NCBI GenBank assembly: GCA_036940085.1
Contig: JALLBK010000536.1
Span: forward strand, 1-10,949
DNA: 10,949 nt
Source: Discostella pseudostelligera
Lineage: Eukaryota; Bacillariophyta; Thalassiosirophyceae; Thalassiosirales; Thalassiosiraceae
Direction of reading: 5' to 3'
Shown here one piece after another: positions 10,234 through 10,949 of this stretch. The notes beneath the pieces were generated by a model. That model ran no database searches, was not told where the DNA came from, and saw nothing but the letters and a program-made list of their open reading frames with translations. The position numbers and the translations under genes are program-made. Within the stretch, counting starts at the first letter, position 1; each line of letters opens with the position of its first letter.

Positions 10234-10431
10234 TCTGCTGCTGCTGTCATGATCGGATGATGATGACGGTGGCGCCGTCGGCGGAGGAGCGACGCGGAAC
10301 CGTCCCAGTTCATGCCAATCCACATGCTTCGCTGGATTGGTGGCGCTGCTGCAACTATTGCTTCTGCTCACCCCATAATATTGAGCATGAGGAGGCGGAT
10401 TTACATGGTCGACAGAGTTCATTATCATCAT
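2974..10431 (-). CDS. Phosphodiesterase - soluble adenylyl cyclase fusion protein, seven exons
   Basis: Exons on the minus strand: 10431-8122, 8035-7825, 7750-7288, 7186-7076, 6963-5478, 5389-5182 and 5096-2974. They total 6912 bases, a clean multiple of three, or 2303 residues. The start is the first ATG after an in-frame TAG 15 codon-bases upstream. Domain order is: Gln/Ser-rich N-terminus with ten glutamines (67-76); HD-type cyclic-nucleotide phosphodiesterase (170-512); Ser-rich linker (560-615); cyclase C1 (674-860); cyclase C2 (968-1150); degenerate NTPase (1185-1595); helical TPR-like tail. No signal peptide or membrane segment is apparent, so it should be a soluble cytosolic or nuclear enzyme. 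C1 carries the two metal-binding aspartates and C2 the Asn-Arg pair, the division of labour seen in human ADCY10. By family knowledge it would convert ATP to cyclic AMP and hydrolyse cyclic AMP (or GMP) to 5'-AMP (GMP). That both activities are real is inference. The weakest junction is the first intron, which has several in-frame acceptors. Confidence 0.85.
2977..4968 (-). other. C-terminal alpha-helical, TPR-like repeat region
   Basis: This is residues about 1640-2303, all in the last exon. The segment is almost wholly helical in character, with recurrent Ala-Leu-Tyr patterns such as TMASTYVFTGQFSAAHDNIEF and QKAEILFLHHLLRQS. This matches the degenerate TPR tail behind the NTPase in sAC-like proteins. 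I cannot count individual repeats with confidence. A loop rich in Gly, Asn and acidic residues lies near the DNA at about 4245-4345. The likely role is protein binding or regulation of the cyclase. Confidence 0.6.
5097..5181 (-). other. Intron 6 of the PDE-cyclase gene
   Basis: It runs GTATGT to TCCCAG, 85 bases, phase 1. It restores D1597 and joins YFEKML to DSLVAHSFLEEV in frame with the last exon. Confidence 0.8.
5183..6506 (-). other. Degenerate STAND-like NTPase region
   Basis: This is residues about 1185-1596. In animal sAC and related bacterial proteins a P-loop NTPase follows C2. The matching site here reads LILSDHEKGKDAF (1193-1205), with Ser in place of the first P-loop glycine and D1203 in place of the Ser/Thr after GK. 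The Walker B area, LLAISELDLVDTYS, is also weak. The later helical segments keep the family feel: MTPEEQMLLKIASIAGF, FSQILLETVL, then LDSLVAHSFLEEV across the last intron. It may be a scaffold that no longer hydrolyses nucleotide. Confidence 0.65.
5390..5477 (-). other. Intron 5 of the PDE-cyclase gene
   Basis: It runs GTAAGT to ATGTAG, 88 bases, phase 0, giving LLKIAS-IAGFDQYSFSQILLE. A nearer acceptor (ATACAG, about 18 bases further on) gives a frame that soon stops, so it was not used. Confidence 0.8.
6964..7075 (-). other. Intron 4 of the PDE-cyclase gene
   Basis: It runs GTACGG to AAACAG, 112 bases, phase 2. It restores S1032 and yields GTVFIASFGLRG, the expected C2 strand. The exon before it is only 111 bases. 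Confidence 0.85.
7187..7287 (-). other. Intron 3 of the PDE-cyclase gene
   Basis: It runs GTGAGT to GCTCAG, 101 bases, phase 2. It restores I995 and joins EDPSEDN to LDKFQSIFSII at the start of C2. Confidence 0.85.
7751..7824 (-). other. Intron 2 of the PDE-cyclase gene
   Basis: It runs GTAAGG to CTTTCAG, 74 bases, phase 1. The junction codon becomes GAT (D841), giving VGKPLK-DAATAEHLAGPGE, an uninterrupted cyclase motif. Confidence 0.88.
8036..8121 (-). other. Intron 1 of the PDE-cyclase gene
   Basis: It runs GTGAGT to ATCAAG, 86 bases, phase 0, and interrupts C1. I chose this acceptor because it gives CAIAINVE-CNNYKV, which keeps the spacing I expect between the conserved CA..I and the following Cys-Asn-Tyr. 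In-frame AG alternatives end at 8069, 8003, 7997 and 7991, so the exact acceptor is uncertain. Confidence 0.6.
8896..9924 (-). other. Class I cyclic-nucleotide phosphodiesterase domain (HD fold)
   Basis: This is residues about 170-512, all within exon 1. The metal site looks complete: FHSFDHASHV with H196 and H200, LIHDVDHKGVPNN with H270 and D271, and AADVSHTMQH with D417. The purine-contacting glutamine common to the family is Q469 in EAQIGFFDFYVIPL. WNSVDIGLSLL and the YQMVTDLVLCTDI helix also fit. The usual YHN opening reads FHS here, a mild departure. Low-complexity inserts lie around 228-252 and 370-395, which are loops in the family. Length and residues suggest an active enzyme; preference for cAMP or cGMP cannot be told from the sequence. 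Confidence 0.92.
10203..10233 (-). repeat. CAG/CTG trinucleotide repeat (polyglutamine)
   Basis: About ten consecutive glutamine codons on the minus strand encode Q67-Q76 in the disordered N-terminus, ahead of the phosphodiesterase. A second, shorter CAG-rich stretch lies just upstream in the coding sense (10235-10247). Such a pure repeat is prone to length change between strains. Confidence 0.85.
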
Positions 10432-10496
10432 CTTCGTGATGATTATCTATGGTAGCTCGAGGATGGAGAATATTATGGGCGGCAAGGTTCATTGTC

Positions 10497-10516
10497 ATCG
10501 TATCGTATCGTATCGT
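10497..10516. repeat. ATCGT pentanucleotide tandem repeat, four copies
   Basis: Four perfect ATCGT units occur 66-85 bases upstream of the minus-strand start codon, with a degenerate fifth unit adjoining. Probably a microsatellite in the 5' leader or core promoter. Confidence 0.8.
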
Positions 10517-10520
10517 ATTG

Positions 10521-10525
10521 ATTGG
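10521..10525 (-). promoter_or_regulatory. Possible CCAAT box
   Basis: CCAAT reads on the minus strand about 90 bases upstream of the start codon, in the orientation of the gene. A five-base match is weak evidence on its own. Confidence 0.2.
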
Positions 10526-10949
10526 TCTTCGGTCTTCGTTCTTCGGCGTCGGCGGTCGGCGCGTCCGAGATGGTGATGACGCTCTTTCAGCCGTCATACA
10601 CTTGTGACAATGACTGACACTGTGTCCGAAGAGCTGTCCGACGGGTACAGAAAGCTCGTGGGATGGGAAATGTCCGAGGAGCTCTACGAAGTTTCTTGAG
10701 CCACTTCAACCTTCAAGTTAGAGTCCTTAATCATTTTGTTTAAGTCCGCATTGTTCTTTATGCTTCTTCATGCTTCTTACTCTGGAGCCTTATCGCGCTT
10801 TTTGAGCTTTCAGCTGATTCCACAAGCCACAAGCGCGACAGGCACAACTTCAATAAGGCCTATTCTCAAGAGTTTTTCATTCCATATTTGCCTCTATTTT
10901 CGGTCATTTGTTCTGTCCGTCTCCCTAAATATGGCGCCATTATTTGCTT

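Larger units (their letters stand above)
10432..10949. other. Upstream region of the PDE-cyclase gene
   Basis: This should hold the promoter and 5' leader of the minus-strand gene. I see an ATCGT repeat, an inverted CCAAT, and a run of TCTTCG-like units around 10526-10545. I find no supported open frame on either strand and no RNA gene in the rightmost 300 bases. Confidence 0.45.

Noticed and set aside
9981..10439. Plus-strand open frame of 152 codons with Cys and Ala runs
   Set aside because: It is the antisense shadow of the CAG-rich and Ser-rich N-terminus of the PDE-cyclase gene.
10432..10640. Search for a TGACGT cAMP/CO2-response element near the cyclase promoter
   Set aside because: Only TGACGC and TGAC fragments were seen; no TGACGT on either strand in this stretch.

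Overview
The window looks like nuclear DNA from a photosynthetic stramenopile, most likely a diatom. The evidence is: short GT-AG introns (74-112 bases); a cyclic-nucleotide phosphodiesterase whose motifs follow the pattern I associate with diatom enzymes; a soluble-adenylyl-cyclase (sAC) type protein; low-complexity Ser, Asn and Gln tracts; and a predicted protein with an N-terminal leader resembling a bipartite plastid-targeting sequence. There is no bacterial operon structure, mobile element, RNA gene or CRISPR array. The exact species cannot be read from the sequence.

Layout. Bases 1-374 are upstream sequence. A two-exon plus-strand gene (375-2226, intron 1116-1227) encodes a protein of about 579 residues with a probable plastid leader, a duplicated short motif and a conserved-looking but unrecognised C-terminal domain. 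Bases 2227-2973 are a convergent intergenic region. Nearly all the rest (10431 down to 2974, minus strand) is one seven-exon gene. Bases 10432-10949 are its upstream region, with a pentanucleotide repeat.

The minus-strand gene is the centrepiece. Joining the seven exons at GT-AG sites that keep frame gives 6912 coding bases, or 2303 residues. In order the protein holds a Gln/Ser-rich N-terminus, a complete HD-type class I cyclic-nucleotide phosphodiesterase (about residues 170-512), a Ser-rich linker, cyclase half-domain C1 (about 674-860), cyclase half-domain C2 (about 968-1150), a degenerate STAND-like NTPase region (about 1185-1595) and a long helical, TPR-like tail. The C1-C2-NTPase-helical part is the layout of animal soluble adenylyl cyclase (ADCY10). 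Here it is fused behind an intact phosphodiesterase, so one soluble polypeptide should be able both to make and to destroy cyclic AMP. Alignment by eye also suggests that the arginine used by human sAC to bind bicarbonate is replaced by alanine.

The two genes converge and nothing in the sequence ties their functions together. All splice junctions, domain limits and residue equivalences were derived by hand and should be tested with transcripts and profile searches.
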